Positions 45,201 to 52,341 of a DNA stretch of 64,000 nucleotides are shown in pieces (position 1 is the stretch's first letter; every line of letters starts with the position of its first letter). The position numbers and the translations under genes were made by a program. The notes beneath the pieces were generated by a model that worked only from the letters and a program-made list of their open reading frames with translations, did not search any database and was not told where the DNA came from. Source of the stretch: CAG-488 sp051881315. GTDB taxonomy: Bacteria; Bacillota; Clostridia; Oscillospirales; Acutalibacteraceae. The DNA lies in the NCBI GenBank assembly GCA_051881315.1, contig JBJEPQ010000027.1, forward strand, positions 1-64,000. The letters are read 5' to 3'.

Positions 45201-45248
45201 TTCACGGAAAAATAACGGGTTTTCCCATTTATGAAGCGGTTTTTTCAA
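42207..45248 (-). CDS. lacZ: Beta-galactosidase, GH2 (LacZ type)
   Basis: 1013 residues from a TTG at 45248, nine bases after AGGAG; an earlier TTG abuts the ribosome-binding site. Domains run jelly-roll (about 30-215), immunoglobulin-like, TIM barrel (about 320-620), and a C-terminal beta-sandwich of the LacZ small-chain type. The acid/base E441 lies in SLGNEAGDG and the nucleophile E530 in IYCEYAHSMENSLGNF. No signal peptide, so it is intracellular and hydrolyses imported beta-galactosides. The operon continues with the TIM-barrel isomerase. Confidence 0.94.
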   Translation of the reverse strand: MKKPLHKWENPLFFRENKLNGHNLALPYDARDKVVYGESKYKLSLNGEWKFKWQMGVDGQPQDFFCPDFDDSGWDDIPVPSVWQTYGYGKPIYLCSSMPPQVSTVESQIPKISHEKNEIGFYRRKFTLPESFDGRRVILHFGAAKSALYVYVNGRYVGYSQGSMTPAEFDITDELHEGENLLAARVMRFSDATYLENQDMWQFSGIYREVCLVAEPQTTVEDIYARTTLDDSYTDGILDLTLKFSTDKTVTCKVSLDKKEIFKDKASGELKITHTVKNCRRWSAEAPELYTLTVSLYEGNRCTVKKEIRIGFKRVEIIGNVYYINGQKVIIKGVNRHDFDPDHGWAVPRERYYQDLYLMKQANINAIRTSHYPDDPFFYELCDELGFYVMDECDVESHGVRRKNVPGDNPLWTSAVIDRAEMMVLRDRSHACICFWSLGNEAGDGTNFAEMKKAILKLCDLYPIHYEGDFDLTKSDFISRMYPMENVVEKLVNQKAITATLFDNIANALAADNKDVPESAFADHPVIYCEYAHSMENSLGNFKEYVDDFEKYDHMTGGFIWDYVDQSIRRDGKWLYGGDFKEGWSSFYFCANGIIGADRIPHPAYYEVKQVYSNISAEDIDLERGRVSVKNKNYFVPLDYCYLDWSVTRDGEPIENGKISLDGIAPMTAKTLNIPYSRDFGTGEYILTLSYRYKQANEWRKADDEISFNQFTLSNIKENDALREGMVRVITENGVHRIVAAGTTVTFKDRKLYGIDFGNGNILDNSLFLKPNFFRPLTDNDTNYFNFAPMFKRLNPLYLWDITSRTVTVKSFSIFPFSGSCIVNIHWFAPFAGDVETDIIVNSDGSINIGQNMESPVLPMLRAGVRLGISKEYRNVKWYGRGPHEAYCDRKTGQRIGRHELTVEELEHRYMRPQENGNRTDVRSVEITNGDGNGFCISSDFPFEFQLQRYSQEKLEKAMHLYELEEDEYLSLSIDAKQRGVGGDMPGTACLHEPYKMKRGNYSFAFKIEGVIK

Positions 45249-45276
45249 AAAAATCAACTCCTGTCTTTATTATTTA

Positions 45277-45305
45277 ATTATATCTTTACTTATTCGTTAA
45301 GTCAA
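45277..45305 (-). promoter_or_regulatory. Promoter of the GH2 operon
   Basis: On the minus strand TTGACT (45305-45300), 17 bases, TATAAT (45282-45277). Leader about 22 bases. Between it and the divergent promoter at 45407 lies only A/T-rich sequence. Confidence 0.85.
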
Positions 45306-45406
45306 ATAAATTAATGTTATTTTTTTGTAAAATCACAAATAAATGCAAATATTAGATAAATAAAATAAAAAAAGATAATCGGAACAGAAAAATTAGTCAA
45401 ATCTTA

Positions 45407-45435
45407 TTGTAAAAAATCGGCAACGGTATTATAAT
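45407..45435 (+). promoter_or_regulatory. Promoter of the DUF1846 gene
   Basis: TTGTAA (45407-45412), 17 bases, TATAAT (45430-45435). The predicted transcript starts near 45442, after the first in-frame ATG, which supports the TTG start at 45469. Confidence 0.75.
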
Positions 45436-45468
45436 AAAATGACTAATGCAATTTTTGAGGTGTTGGTG

Positions 45469-46953
45469 TTGAAAAAAATCGGATTTGACAATGAAAAATA
45501 TGTTAAGATGCAGTCTGAGCATATTAAGGAAAGAATAGGAAAGTTCGGCGGCAAGCTCTATCTTGAGTTTGGCGGCAAGCTTTTTGACGACTACCATGCG
45601 TCGAGAGTTCTGCCCGGCTTCGCTCCCGACAGCAAGGTCAAGATGCTCATGCAGCTCAAGGATCAGGCTGAGATCGTTATTGTTGTCAACGCTTCGGATA
45701 TCGAGAAGAACAAAATCAGAGGAGATCTCGGCATAACCTACGATCTGGACGTACTCAGGCTTATTGACGCTTTCAGAGGAATAGGGCTTCTCGTCGGCAG
45801 CGTTGTTATGACAAGATACAGCGCACAGCCTGCGGCAGACGCTTTCTGTAAGAGACTTGAAAACCTCGGCATCAAGGTGTACCACCATTACACGATTCCG
45901 GGATATCCCTCCGATGTTGACAGGATCGTCAGCGACGAGGGCTTCGGCAAGAACGAATATATTGAAACCACACGTTCGCTTGTCGTTATCACGGCTCCCG
46001 GCCCCGGAAGCGGAAAGATGGCTACCTGCCTTTCTCAGCTTTACCATGAACACAAGCGCGGAATAAGCGCAGGATATGCGAAATTCGAGACCTTCCCGAT
46101 CTGGAATCTTCCGCTTAATCACCCTGTCAATCTCGCCTACGAGGCGGCTACGGCAGATCTTAACGACGTCAATATGATAGATCCGTTCCACCTTGAGGCC
46201 TACGGTGAAATGACGGTCAACTACAACCGTGACGTAGAGATCTTTCCCGTGCTTGCGGCAACCTTTGACCAGATCTACGGCGAGTGTCCGTACAAGTCCC
46301 CGACGGATATGGGCGTAAATATGGCAGGCAACTGCATTATTGACGACGAGGCCTGCTGTGAAGCTTCAAGGCAGGAGATCATACGCCGCTTTTTTGCCGA
46401 GCAATGTGCGGTCAAGAAAGGTCTCGGAAATCCCGAAAGCGTGGACAAGATCAAGCTGATTATGAAAAAGACAGGCATTTCTCTCAGCGAGCGTCCTGTT
46501 ATAGCGGCGGCCAAGGAAAAGGCTGAGCAGACGGGAGAGCCTGCAATGGCTATTGAAACCGGAGAAAACGCACTTGTCACGGGCAGGACTTCTCTGCTTA
46601 TGGGCGCAGGTGCGGCGGCAATGCTGAACGCTCTTAAAAAGCTTGCGGGAATTAACGATGATATACATCTGCTTTCCCCTGCGATAATCGAGCCTGTTCA
46701 GGAGCTTAAAGTAAAATATATGGGCAACCACAATCCGAGACTTCACGTTGACGAGGTGCTTATCGCCCTTTCGGTTTCGGCGGCGACCAATCCTTTCGCC
46801 AAGCTCGCTTTACAGCAAATTCCGAAGCTCAGAGGTATGGAGGCTCACGCAACCGTAATCCTCAAGGAGCAGGACGAGTCCGTGTTCAAAAAATTCGGAA
46901 TAAACATAACCTGCGAACCGCAGTATCAGACAAAAAAGCTTTATCATAAGTGA
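45469..46953 (+). CDS. DUF1846 protein
   Basis: 494 residues. The N-terminus KKIGFDNEKY and the internal APGPGSGKMATCLSQLYHE, a P-loop-like stretch, are hallmarks of the DUF1846 family, which is conserved in Firmicutes and of unknown cellular role; structures exist without an assigned reaction. The start is a TTG at 45469 with TGAGGTG seven bases upstream; family members begin at this point. Full length. It lies 11 bases before the peptidase-like gene, so they are co-transcribed. Confidence 0.9.
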   Translation: MKKIGFDNEKYVKMQSEHIKERIGKFGGKLYLEFGGKLFDDYHASRVLPGFAPDSKVKMLMQLKDQAEIVIVVNASDIEKNKIRGDLGITYDLDVLRLIDAFRGIGLLVGSVVMTRYSAQPAADAFCKRLENLGIKVYHHYTIPGYPSDVDRIVSDEGFGKNEYIETTRSLVVITAPGPGSGKMATCLSQLYHEHKRGISAGYAKFETFPIWNLPLNHPVNLAYEAATADLNDVNMIDPFHLEAYGEMTVNYNRDVEIFPVLAATFDQIYGECPYKSPTDMGVNMAGNCIIDDEACCEASRQEIIRRFFAEQCAVKKGLGNPESVDKIKLIMKKTGISLSERPVIAAAKEKAEQTGEPAMAIETGENALVTGRTSLLMGAGAAAMLNALKKLAGINDDIHLLSPAIIEPVQELKVKYMGNHNPRLHVDEVLIALSVSAATNPFAKLALQQIPKLRGMEAHATVILKEQDESVFKKFGINITCEPQYQTKKLYHK

Positions 46954-46964
46954 GGAAATTTATT

Positions 46965-47657
46965 ATGGGTAAAATAGTTGCAATCGGCGGCGGACGCTAC
47001 GACGACGGCGAAATCATCAACATCTTTGAATACATTGTTTCCCTTGCGGGAAAGAAAAATCCGAAAGTCCTTTTCATTCCCACGGCAGGACACGATGATA
47101 TCAACGGAGATGAGCACATCAAGCTCGGTTTTGAAAAATTCGGCTGTGAATTTGACGTTCTTTTCCTCACAGACGAGAAGAGAACCGTCACCGATATCCG
47201 TTCCGTGATTATGTCGGCGGACATCATTTACGTCGGCGGCGGAAATGTTGAATTTATGATGGATACCTGGAAAAAGACAGGAGCGGACAAGGCTCTTGTT
47301 GAGGCATACAAGGCAGGCAAGGTTATGTCGGGTTACAGCGCAGGTGCTGTCTGCTGGTTTGATGTGGGCTATGACGACTGCGGCCCCGATCACACCTTTA
47401 TGTTCTGCGACTGTCTCGGTATTCTCCCCTACTGCGCTTGCCCTCACTTTGAGTCGGATTGGTGGCAGTCTTTTAAGACGGCTATCAAGACACGCCCCGA
47501 ACAGGGACTTGCGATTGAAAACGGAGCGGCTTTGATTTTTGTTGACGGTCTTTTGGGCACGATCAGAGGAAACGACGGCGGCGAAGTCTGGATCCTCGAC
47601 AATGACAGCGAGCTGAATATAAGCAGTATTGTTGATAAATTCAACAGAAGATCTTAA
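46965..47657 (+). CDS. Peptidase E-like protein (S51 family, class I amidotransferase fold)
   Basis: 230 residues. The nucleophile elbow is GYSAGAVCW with S125, preceded by IIYVGGGNVEFMM, both characteristic of S51 (PepE-like) proteins. S51 enzymes include Asp-specific dipeptidases and cyanophycinases. The catalytic histidine and glutamate are harder to place; H in CPHFESDWW may contribute. Start at 46965, with GAGG nine bases upstream, rather than five codons earlier, where it would overlap the previous stop. Confidence 0.85.
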   Translation: MGKIVAIGGGRYDDGEIINIFEYIVSLAGKKNPKVLFIPTAGHDDINGDEHIKLGFEKFGCEFDVLFLTDEKRTVTDIRSVIMSADIIYVGGGNVEFMMDTWKKTGADKALVEAYKAGKVMSGYSAGAVCWFDVGYDDCGPDHTFMFCDCLGILPYCACPHFESDWWQSFKTAIKTRPEQGLAIENGAALIFVDGLLGTIRGNDGGEVWILDNDSELNISSIVDKFNRRS

Positions 47658-47664
47658 CTGTCCA

Positions 47665-47693
47665 TTGACTTTATTGTGTTATTATGATAAAAT
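47665..47693 (+). promoter_or_regulatory. Promoter of the metallophosphoesterase gene
   Basis: TTGACT (47665-47670), 17 bases, TAAAAT (47688-47693). Leader about 20 bases with GGAGG before the ATG at 47721. Confidence 0.8.
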
Positions 47694-47720
47694 ATCAAAA
47701 AAATATGGAGGCTTTTCCCA

Positions 47721-48929
47721 ATGAAAAAAGTTATTTCAATTCTTTTGGCTGTTGTAATGCTTTTCTCCTGCGCCGTTTTTGCCTCGGCGAAGACTGACAG
47801 GGTGCTTAAATTTGACGAAAACGGTCAGTTCAAAATCCTTGTTCTCGCCGATATCCAGTCGGGCTATCCCGTCGGAGAAGCTCTCAAAGCTTACATAGCC
47901 GAAGCTATCGACGCTTCCGAGCCTGATCTCGTTGTTTTCCTCGGCGACAATATTATGGGCTCGGATGACAAGAGTGAGGAAAGATATTGGATGGGCTACG
48001 ACGAGGTTCTCACTATTCTCGAAGACAAAGGCGTTCCTTTCACTCTTGTTTTCGGCAATCACGATGACGAATCCATGCCCACAATAACCAAGGAAGAAAT
48101 GCTCAGAAAGTATCAGTCCTACGACGGATGTCTTGCATATGACGCAGATCCCTCGCTTCACGGCTGTGCAACTCACAATCTTCCCATCCTCAGCAGTGAC
48201 GGCAGAAAGATCGCCTATAACCTCTGGATGTTCGACAGCGGAGATTATGTATTCAACGAGGACGGCTCAAAGAACGGCTATGACTGCGTTCGTGCCGATC
48301 AGATCGAATGGTACAAGGAAACAAGTGAAAATCTTCAGACTCTCAACGGCGGTGAGGTTGTTCCGTCAATGGCTTTCCAGCACATTATTACTCAGGAAGC
48401 AACTCAGGCTGTTATGTTCTCGCTCCCGTTCCAGCTCGGAGCAATCACGAGAAACTTCTCCGACGGAACATCGGCAACCTATCTTCCGAACTACTTTGCT
48501 TTTGAAGGACTTCTCGGCGAGGCTCCGTGTCCGTCCCTTGAGAATGAAGGTCAGTGGGACGCATTCGTTGAGCGCGGAGATGTTGTAGCCTGCTTCTTCG
48601 GTCACGACCATAAAAATAACTTCAGCGTAAATGTAAACGGAGTTGACGCAGTAAGCGTTCCGGGTACTTCTTTCCGCTCATACAGAAGCGTAACCGATCA
48701 GGGTTCATTGGTAATCACGCTTGATGAAAGTGATCTTTCAAGCTACAGCACCGAAAATCTTTACACAAGCGATCTTGCTGTTATAGAGGGTTCGAACATT
48801 CCGAATCAGGAACACTCCGAATCGGTTATCAACTATAAGTTCAGAACTTTTGCACGTTTCCTTGCTCACGGTATCCTTGATGTTCTCAGAGCACTCTTCG
48901 CAAGAATCCCTGTTCCCTACGCAAAATAA
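47721..48929 (+). CDS. Secreted calcineurin-like metallophosphoesterase
   Basis: 402 residues. Signal peptide about 1-23 (ISILLAVVMLFSCAVFASA). Metal-site motifs: VLADIQ (variant of D-x-H with Q), VVFLGDNI, VFGNHDDE and FFGHDHKNNF. It is a dinuclear-metal phosphodiesterase or phosphatase acting outside the cytoplasm, related to the purple-acid-phosphatase/SiaR-like group; the substrate is unknown. A Q in place of the usual H in the first motif should be noted. Its own promoter and a strong terminator make it a single-gene unit. Confidence 0.9.
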   Translation: MKKVISILLAVVMLFSCAVFASAKTDRVLKFDENGQFKILVLADIQSGYPVGEALKAYIAEAIDASEPDLVVFLGDNIMGSDDKSEERYWMGYDEVLTILEDKGVPFTLVFGNHDDESMPTITKEEMLRKYQSYDGCLAYDADPSLHGCATHNLPILSSDGRKIAYNLWMFDSGDYVFNEDGSKNGYDCVRADQIEWYKETSENLQTLNGGEVVPSMAFQHIITQEATQAVMFSLPFQLGAITRNFSDGTSATYLPNYFAFEGLLGEAPCPSLENEGQWDAFVERGDVVACFFGHDHKNNFSVNVNGVDAVSVPGTSFRSYRSVTDQGSLVITLDESDLSSYSTENLYTSDLAVIEGSNIPNQEHSESVINYKFRTFARFLAHGILDVLRALFARIPVPYAK

Positions 48930-48944
48930 TTCAATATAAGCAAT

Positions 48945-48986
48945 CAACCCTCCGTACGGTTTCAATCGCACGGAGGGTTTTTATTT
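48945..48986 (+). terminator. Terminator after the metallophosphoesterase gene
   Basis: AACCCTCCGT (48945-48954) and ACGGAGGGTT (48970-48979) pair perfectly, followed by TTTATTT. Confidence 0.9.
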
Positions 48987-49006
48987 GTGGCGGATATGGT
49001 GTTCTG

Positions 49007-49221
49007 CCTTCCCCTTGAGGGGAAGGTGGCACAACCGCAGGTTGTGACTGAGGGATTGATAAGAAACTAATGTTTCATCTTAGCTTTGTCATTTGCATTT
49101 ATCCCCTCCGTCACGGCTTCGCCGTGCCACCTCCCCTTGCTTCAAGGGGAGGCTAAAACGGTTTCTGCAAACTTTTTAACTTTATCTTCTAATGTCTAAC
49201 ATCTAAAATCTAATGTCTAAA
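49007..49221. repeat. Dispersed palindromic element, copy 2
   Basis: Hairpins CCTTCCCC/GGGGAAGG (49007-49026), CACAACC/GGTTGTG, CACGGC/GCCGTG and CCTCCCCTTG/CAAGGGGAGG (to 49152), in the same order of conserved blocks as copy 1: GACTGAGGGA, CCCTCCGTC, CCACCTCCC. TCTAA-type heptads (49187-49221) lie on its right, against the left in copy 1. With the terminator at 48945, this accounts for the 319-base gap 48930-49248. No ORF. Confidence 0.8.
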
Positions 49222-49248
49222 AAGTGTGCTTTCCGCTCGGCTTCCTTA

Positions 49249-50121
49249 TTAAACAATCTTCTCCAAGCCGCTCTTGACGGGCTTTACAAGATAGACCTGA
49301 TTTATAAATGACTGAAGACTTTCGACGGCGCACTCAGCCTTTGACTCATCGTCAAAAATTCCGAACACGGTCGGACCGCTTCCGCTCATACACGCCGCCA
49401 GTGCGCCGTAGCGGTTGAGCACGCTCTTGATCGGTACACGTTCGGGCACTTCGATGAGCTGTTCAAAAACATTCTTTGTCCTTCTGCAAATCTCGTTGAG
49501 ATCGCCCTTTGAAGCGGCGAACAACATTCCGCAGGTGTCAAGATGGCGGATATTCTGCGCCGTGTCAAAAGCCGCATACGCTTCCTTTGTAGAAACTCCC
49601 CTTTCGGGCTTCGCCAGCACTATATGACAGTCGGGAAGATCGGTAAGCGGTGAAAGCACCTCGCCGATATTCTGCGCAAGACATGTGCCGCCAGTCAGGC
49701 AGAACGGAACATCTGCTCCGACCTTTACTCCCACGGCGCAAAGCTCCTTTTGAGAAAGTCCTGCCGAATAAATATCGTTGAGCGCCGCAATGACAGCCGC
49801 ACCGTCTGCGCTTCCGCCTGCCATTCCTGCGGCAAAGGGAATGTTCTTTTCGATATGGATTTTTATTCCCTTATTTTCGATTTTCGTGTAATTGAAAAAC
49901 GCTTCGGCGGCCTTGTATGCAATGTTCGATTTGTCACACGGGAGCTTTTCTTCACTGCACGATATAGAAATCCTGCCGTCGTCGGTGCTCTCAACGCTCA
50001 CAGTATCGTAAAGTCCGACGGACTGCATTATCATAAAAAGGCTGTGATATCCGTTTTCAAGCGTTGTGAGAATATCCAGCATAAGATTTATTTTTGCGGC
50101 CGCTTTGTATTCGGCTTTCAT
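49249..50121 (-). CDS. ispE: 4-diphosphocytidyl-2-C-methyl-D-erythritol kinase
   Basis: 290 residues. GHMP-kinase fold with AAKINLMLDI at the start, the phosphate-binding PFAAGMAGGSADGAA and the C-terminal MSGSGPTVFG. It phosphorylates CDP-methylerythritol in the MEP isoprenoid pathway. The start is placed at 50121 because AAAGGA lies nine bases upstream; an ATG three codons earlier overlaps the ribosome-binding site. It follows the HExxH protein gene by about 35 bases on the same strand. Confidence 0.95.
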   Translation of the reverse strand: MKAEYKAAAKINLMLDILTTLENGYHSLFMIMQSVGLYDTVSVESTDDGRISISCSEEKLPCDKSNIAYKAAEAFFNYTKIENKGIKIHIEKNIPFAAGMAGGSADGAAVIAALNDIYSAGLSQKELCAVGVKVGADVPFCLTGGTCLAQNIGEVLSPLTDLPDCHIVLAKPERGVSTKEAYAAFDTAQNIRHLDTCGMLFAASKGDLNEICRRTKNVFEQLIEVPERVPIKSVLNRYGALAACMSGSGPTVFGIFDDESKAECAVESLQSFINQVYLVKPVKSGLEKIV

Positions 50122-50155
50122 ATTCTTCATTCCTTTCGGTCGCTTTGAGACAAAA

Positions 50156-50593
50156 TTATTTTATCCTTGTTTGCTTCAAGCCTGTGAATTTCTGTCCCCA
50201 CGCATTCGCCCACGCTTCGCAGTAAAGCCAATAGTAGGAGACATTGTTCTTCTTGCGGTAGTTTACACACGGTTTAAAGTTGCACCATACAAACGAAGGA
50301 ATTGCTATCACAAGAAACCATATCGGGCCGAGTAGAAGAGCCTGCCATGTGTGACCGTATTCGTGGATGCGTGTATCACGGAGCCAGTCCTCGGGACGGT
50401 CGGGATTCATAAAAATAAATGTGCCGAAGGATATTCCGCCCCAGTCGCCGGGTATATACGTCACCGTTGAATTGTAAAAACGCTCATGCTTACAGCCCTT
50501 GATTCCCGCAAATATTACAAAGGCGATAAATCCGATCAGATTGATCGGCAGAGCCCAGGTCCACTGCACAAGATAAAACAGAAACTTTTTCAT
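50156..50593 (-). CDS. Small membrane protein with an HExxH motif
   Basis: 145 residues. Hydrophobic segments at about 8-30 and 85-105. Between them RIHEYGHTWQALLLG carries HEYGH, which fits the zinc-binding HExxH of gluzincins, and a later ...CEAWANAWG may supply the third ligand (E). No signal peptide. Homologues are common as hypothetical proteins in Firmicutes and Bacteroidota; no activity is known to me. GGAGG lies seven bases before the ATG. It is upstream of ispE in one transcript. A minimal membrane metallopeptidase is possible but unproven. Confidence 0.7.
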   Translation of the reverse strand: MKKFLFYLVQWTWALPINLIGFIAFVIFAGIKGCKHERFYNSTVTYIPGDWGGISFGTFIFMNPDRPEDWLRDTRIHEYGHTWQALLLGPIWFLVIAIPSFVWCNFKPCVNYRKKNNVSYYWLYCEAWANAWGQKFTGLKQTRIK

Positions 50594-50614
50594 ATTATTA
50601 CCTCCGTTCGGCTT

Positions 50615-50623
50615 ATTTTATCA
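50615..50623 (-). promoter_or_regulatory. Extended -10 promoter for the HExxH-ispE pair
   Basis: On the minus strand TGATAAAAT forms an extended -10 (TAAAAT at 50620-50615). The -35 is poor. Confidence 0.45.
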
Positions 50624-50670
50624 TATTTTTCTTTCTTTGAAAAGAGTATAAAAGCATTTTCCGAAAAACT

Positions 50671-50698
50671 TGAAAAATAATAAATAATGTGTATAATA
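50671..50698 (+). promoter_or_regulatory. Promoter of the 50.7-58.8 kb operon
   Basis: TTGAAA (50671-50676), 16 bases, TATAAT (50693-50698). The leader to the ATG at 50731 is about 25 bases and holds GGAGG. Confidence 0.75.
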
Positions 50699-50730
50699 TA
50701 TATATATCAGTTTTAAACGGAGGTTTTATT

Positions 50731-50934
50731 ATGACAGAAGTAACTAAAGATATGCTTATCGGTGAAATTCTTGACGCAGACAGAGGAACGGCAGAGTTCT
50801 TCCTCAATATGGGTATGCACTGCCTCGGCTGTCCCTCGGCAAGGGGAGAAAGCCTTGAGATGGCATGTGCGGTTCACGGTGTAGATGTTGACCAGATGGT
50901 TGCCGACATCAACGCTTATCTTGCAAGCAAATGA
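50731..50934 (+). CDS. DUF1858 domain protein
   Basis: 67 residues, the whole being a DUF1858 domain: MTEVTKDMLIGEIL, then FFLNMGMHCLGCPSARGESL with a C-x2-C pair. Proteins of this family occur alone or before redox enzymes and may bind metal or take part in a redox relay; their role is not known. GGAGG lies eight bases before the ATG at 50731. The stop overlaps the trmK start as ATGA. First gene of the operon. Confidence 0.88.
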   Translation: MTEVTKDMLIGEILDADRGTAEFFLNMGMHCLGCPSARGESLEMACAVHGVDVDQMVADINAYLASK

Positions 50935-51599
50935 TCCGACTCAAGCCGAGACTTCAGACGGCGGCGGATATGGTTCGCATCGGTTCCCGTGTTGCTGACA
51001 TAGGGACCGATCACGCATATCTGCCTGCTTCGCTCATACTGTCGGGGAAAATACCGTCTGCCGTTGCGGCAGATCTGAGAAAGGGTCCATTGGAAAACGC
51101 AGAAGAAACCGTCCGTAACAATCACATTGAGGATAGGGTTCAGCTTCGCCTTTCCGATGGACTTAAATGTGTCAGCCCCGACGAAGCTGACGACATTGTC
51201 ATCGCAGGTATGGGCGGCATACTTATCTCCGAAATACTGACAGCCGCCGAATGGGTGAAAAATCCCCGTTACAAGCTCATTCTTCAGCCTCAGTCCCACG
51301 ACGAGGACGTCCGAAAATACCTGTTCTCAAACGGATTTTCGGTTACGGACGAGGAGGTCTGCTTTGAGGACGGCAAGGTCTACATATGTATCGGCGCCGT
51401 TTATACGGGCGAAACACTCCCCCACAGCGAGGCGGAAATAATGTTCGGCACAATGCTCGGCAGGAATGACGAAGCCGCATGTGCCTTTAAGGAAAAGAAA
51501 ATGAAACGAATTAAATCCCGTCTTACCGCCTTAAAAGAACACGGCGGAGACGAGAACGAAATACAGACGCTTGAAGAAATCATAAAAGAGGTGGAATAA
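50931..51599 (+). CDS. trmK: tRNA (adenine(22)-N1)-methyltransferase
   Basis: 222 residues. SAM-binding motif VADIGTDHAYLPASLI, catalytic-type DDIVIAGMGG, and LILQPQSHDEDVR are signature stretches of TrmK. It methylates A22 in the D loop of certain tRNAs, a modification restricted to Gram-positive bacteria and a few others. Overlaps both neighbours (ATGA; TAATG), showing tight coupling to the nif3-like gene, the usual arrangement in Firmicutes. Confidence 0.94.
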   Translation: MIRLKPRLQTAADMVRIGSRVADIGTDHAYLPASLILSGKIPSAVAADLRKGPLENAEETVRNNHIEDRVQLRLSDGLKCVSPDEADDIVIAGMGGILISEILTAAEWVKNPRYKLILQPQSHDEDVRKYLFSNGFSVTDEEVCFEDGKVYICIGAVYTGETLPHSEAEIMFGTMLGRNDEAACAFKEKKMKRIKSRLTALKEHGGDENEIQTLEEIIKEVE

Positions 51600-52333
51600 T
51601 GGCAAGGGTAAAGGATTTTTTCGCTTATCTCAATTTGATTGCTCCGTTTGAAACTCAGGAGGACTGGGACAACAGCGGTATGCTTGTCGGCGACGAAAAT
51701 GCCGAGGTCACAAAGGCGGCTGTCGTGCTTGACATCACACCCGAAGCGGTGGAAAAAGCCAAGTCGGTCGGCGCAAATCTGATAATCAGCCACCACCCGG
51801 TCATATTTAATCCGATCAAATCGGTCGTCAAGAACAGCTTGCCGTATGAGCTTGTCAAGGCTTCGGTAAATGCGATCTGCTGTCACACTCCGCTCGACAT
51901 TGCCGACGGCGGAACGAACGATTCCCTAGCCGAGCTTCTCGGAATAAAGGTTACCCGTGCCGAGGATCCCATTCTCCGTCTCGGAACGGTTGAAAAAACG
52001 ACGGCAAAGGAGCTTGCAGAAAGTATAGCGAAAAAGCTCGGAACAACACTCAGATATGCCGACGCAGGCAGACCGATCGAAAAAATTGCTATCTGCACGG
52101 GCGCAGGCTGTTCTCTGATCGAAGCGGCAGGCGATATTGACGCTTTCATCACGGGTGACGCATCCCACCACAATTTCCTTGACTGCATACAGTCGGGCAT
52201 AACTCTCATCGCCGCAGGTCACTTTGAAACGGAGATCGTTGTTATTCCCGTGCTCGTAAAAAAACTGCGTGAGCAGTTCCCCGAAATTGAAATAATCGAC
52301 CTGAAACAGGATAATCCCATTAAATTTATTTGA
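51599..52333 (+). CDS. Nif3-like dinuclear metal centre protein
   Basis: 244 residues. Metal-binding motifs: ISHHPVIF, CHTPLD, and the C-terminal GDASHHNFLD and ITLIAAGHFETE. It is the compact form without the inserted PII-like domain seen in longer family members. Function unclear; the family includes GTP cyclohydrolase I type 2-annotated proteins, an assignment that is often doubtful. Its start overlaps the trmK stop. Conserved neighbour of trmK in Firmicutes. Confidence 0.92.
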   Translation: MARVKDFFAYLNLIAPFETQEDWDNSGMLVGDENAEVTKAAVVLDITPEAVEKAKSVGANLIISHHPVIFNPIKSVVKNSLPYELVKASVNAICCHTPLDIADGGTNDSLAELLGIKVTRAEDPILRLGTVEKTTAKELAESIAKKLGTTLRYADAGRPIEKIAICTGAGCSLIEAAGDIDAFITGDASHHNFLDCIQSGITLIAAGHFETEIVVIPVLVKKLREQFPEIEIIDLKQDNPIKFI

Positions 52334-52341
52334 GGTAAAAA

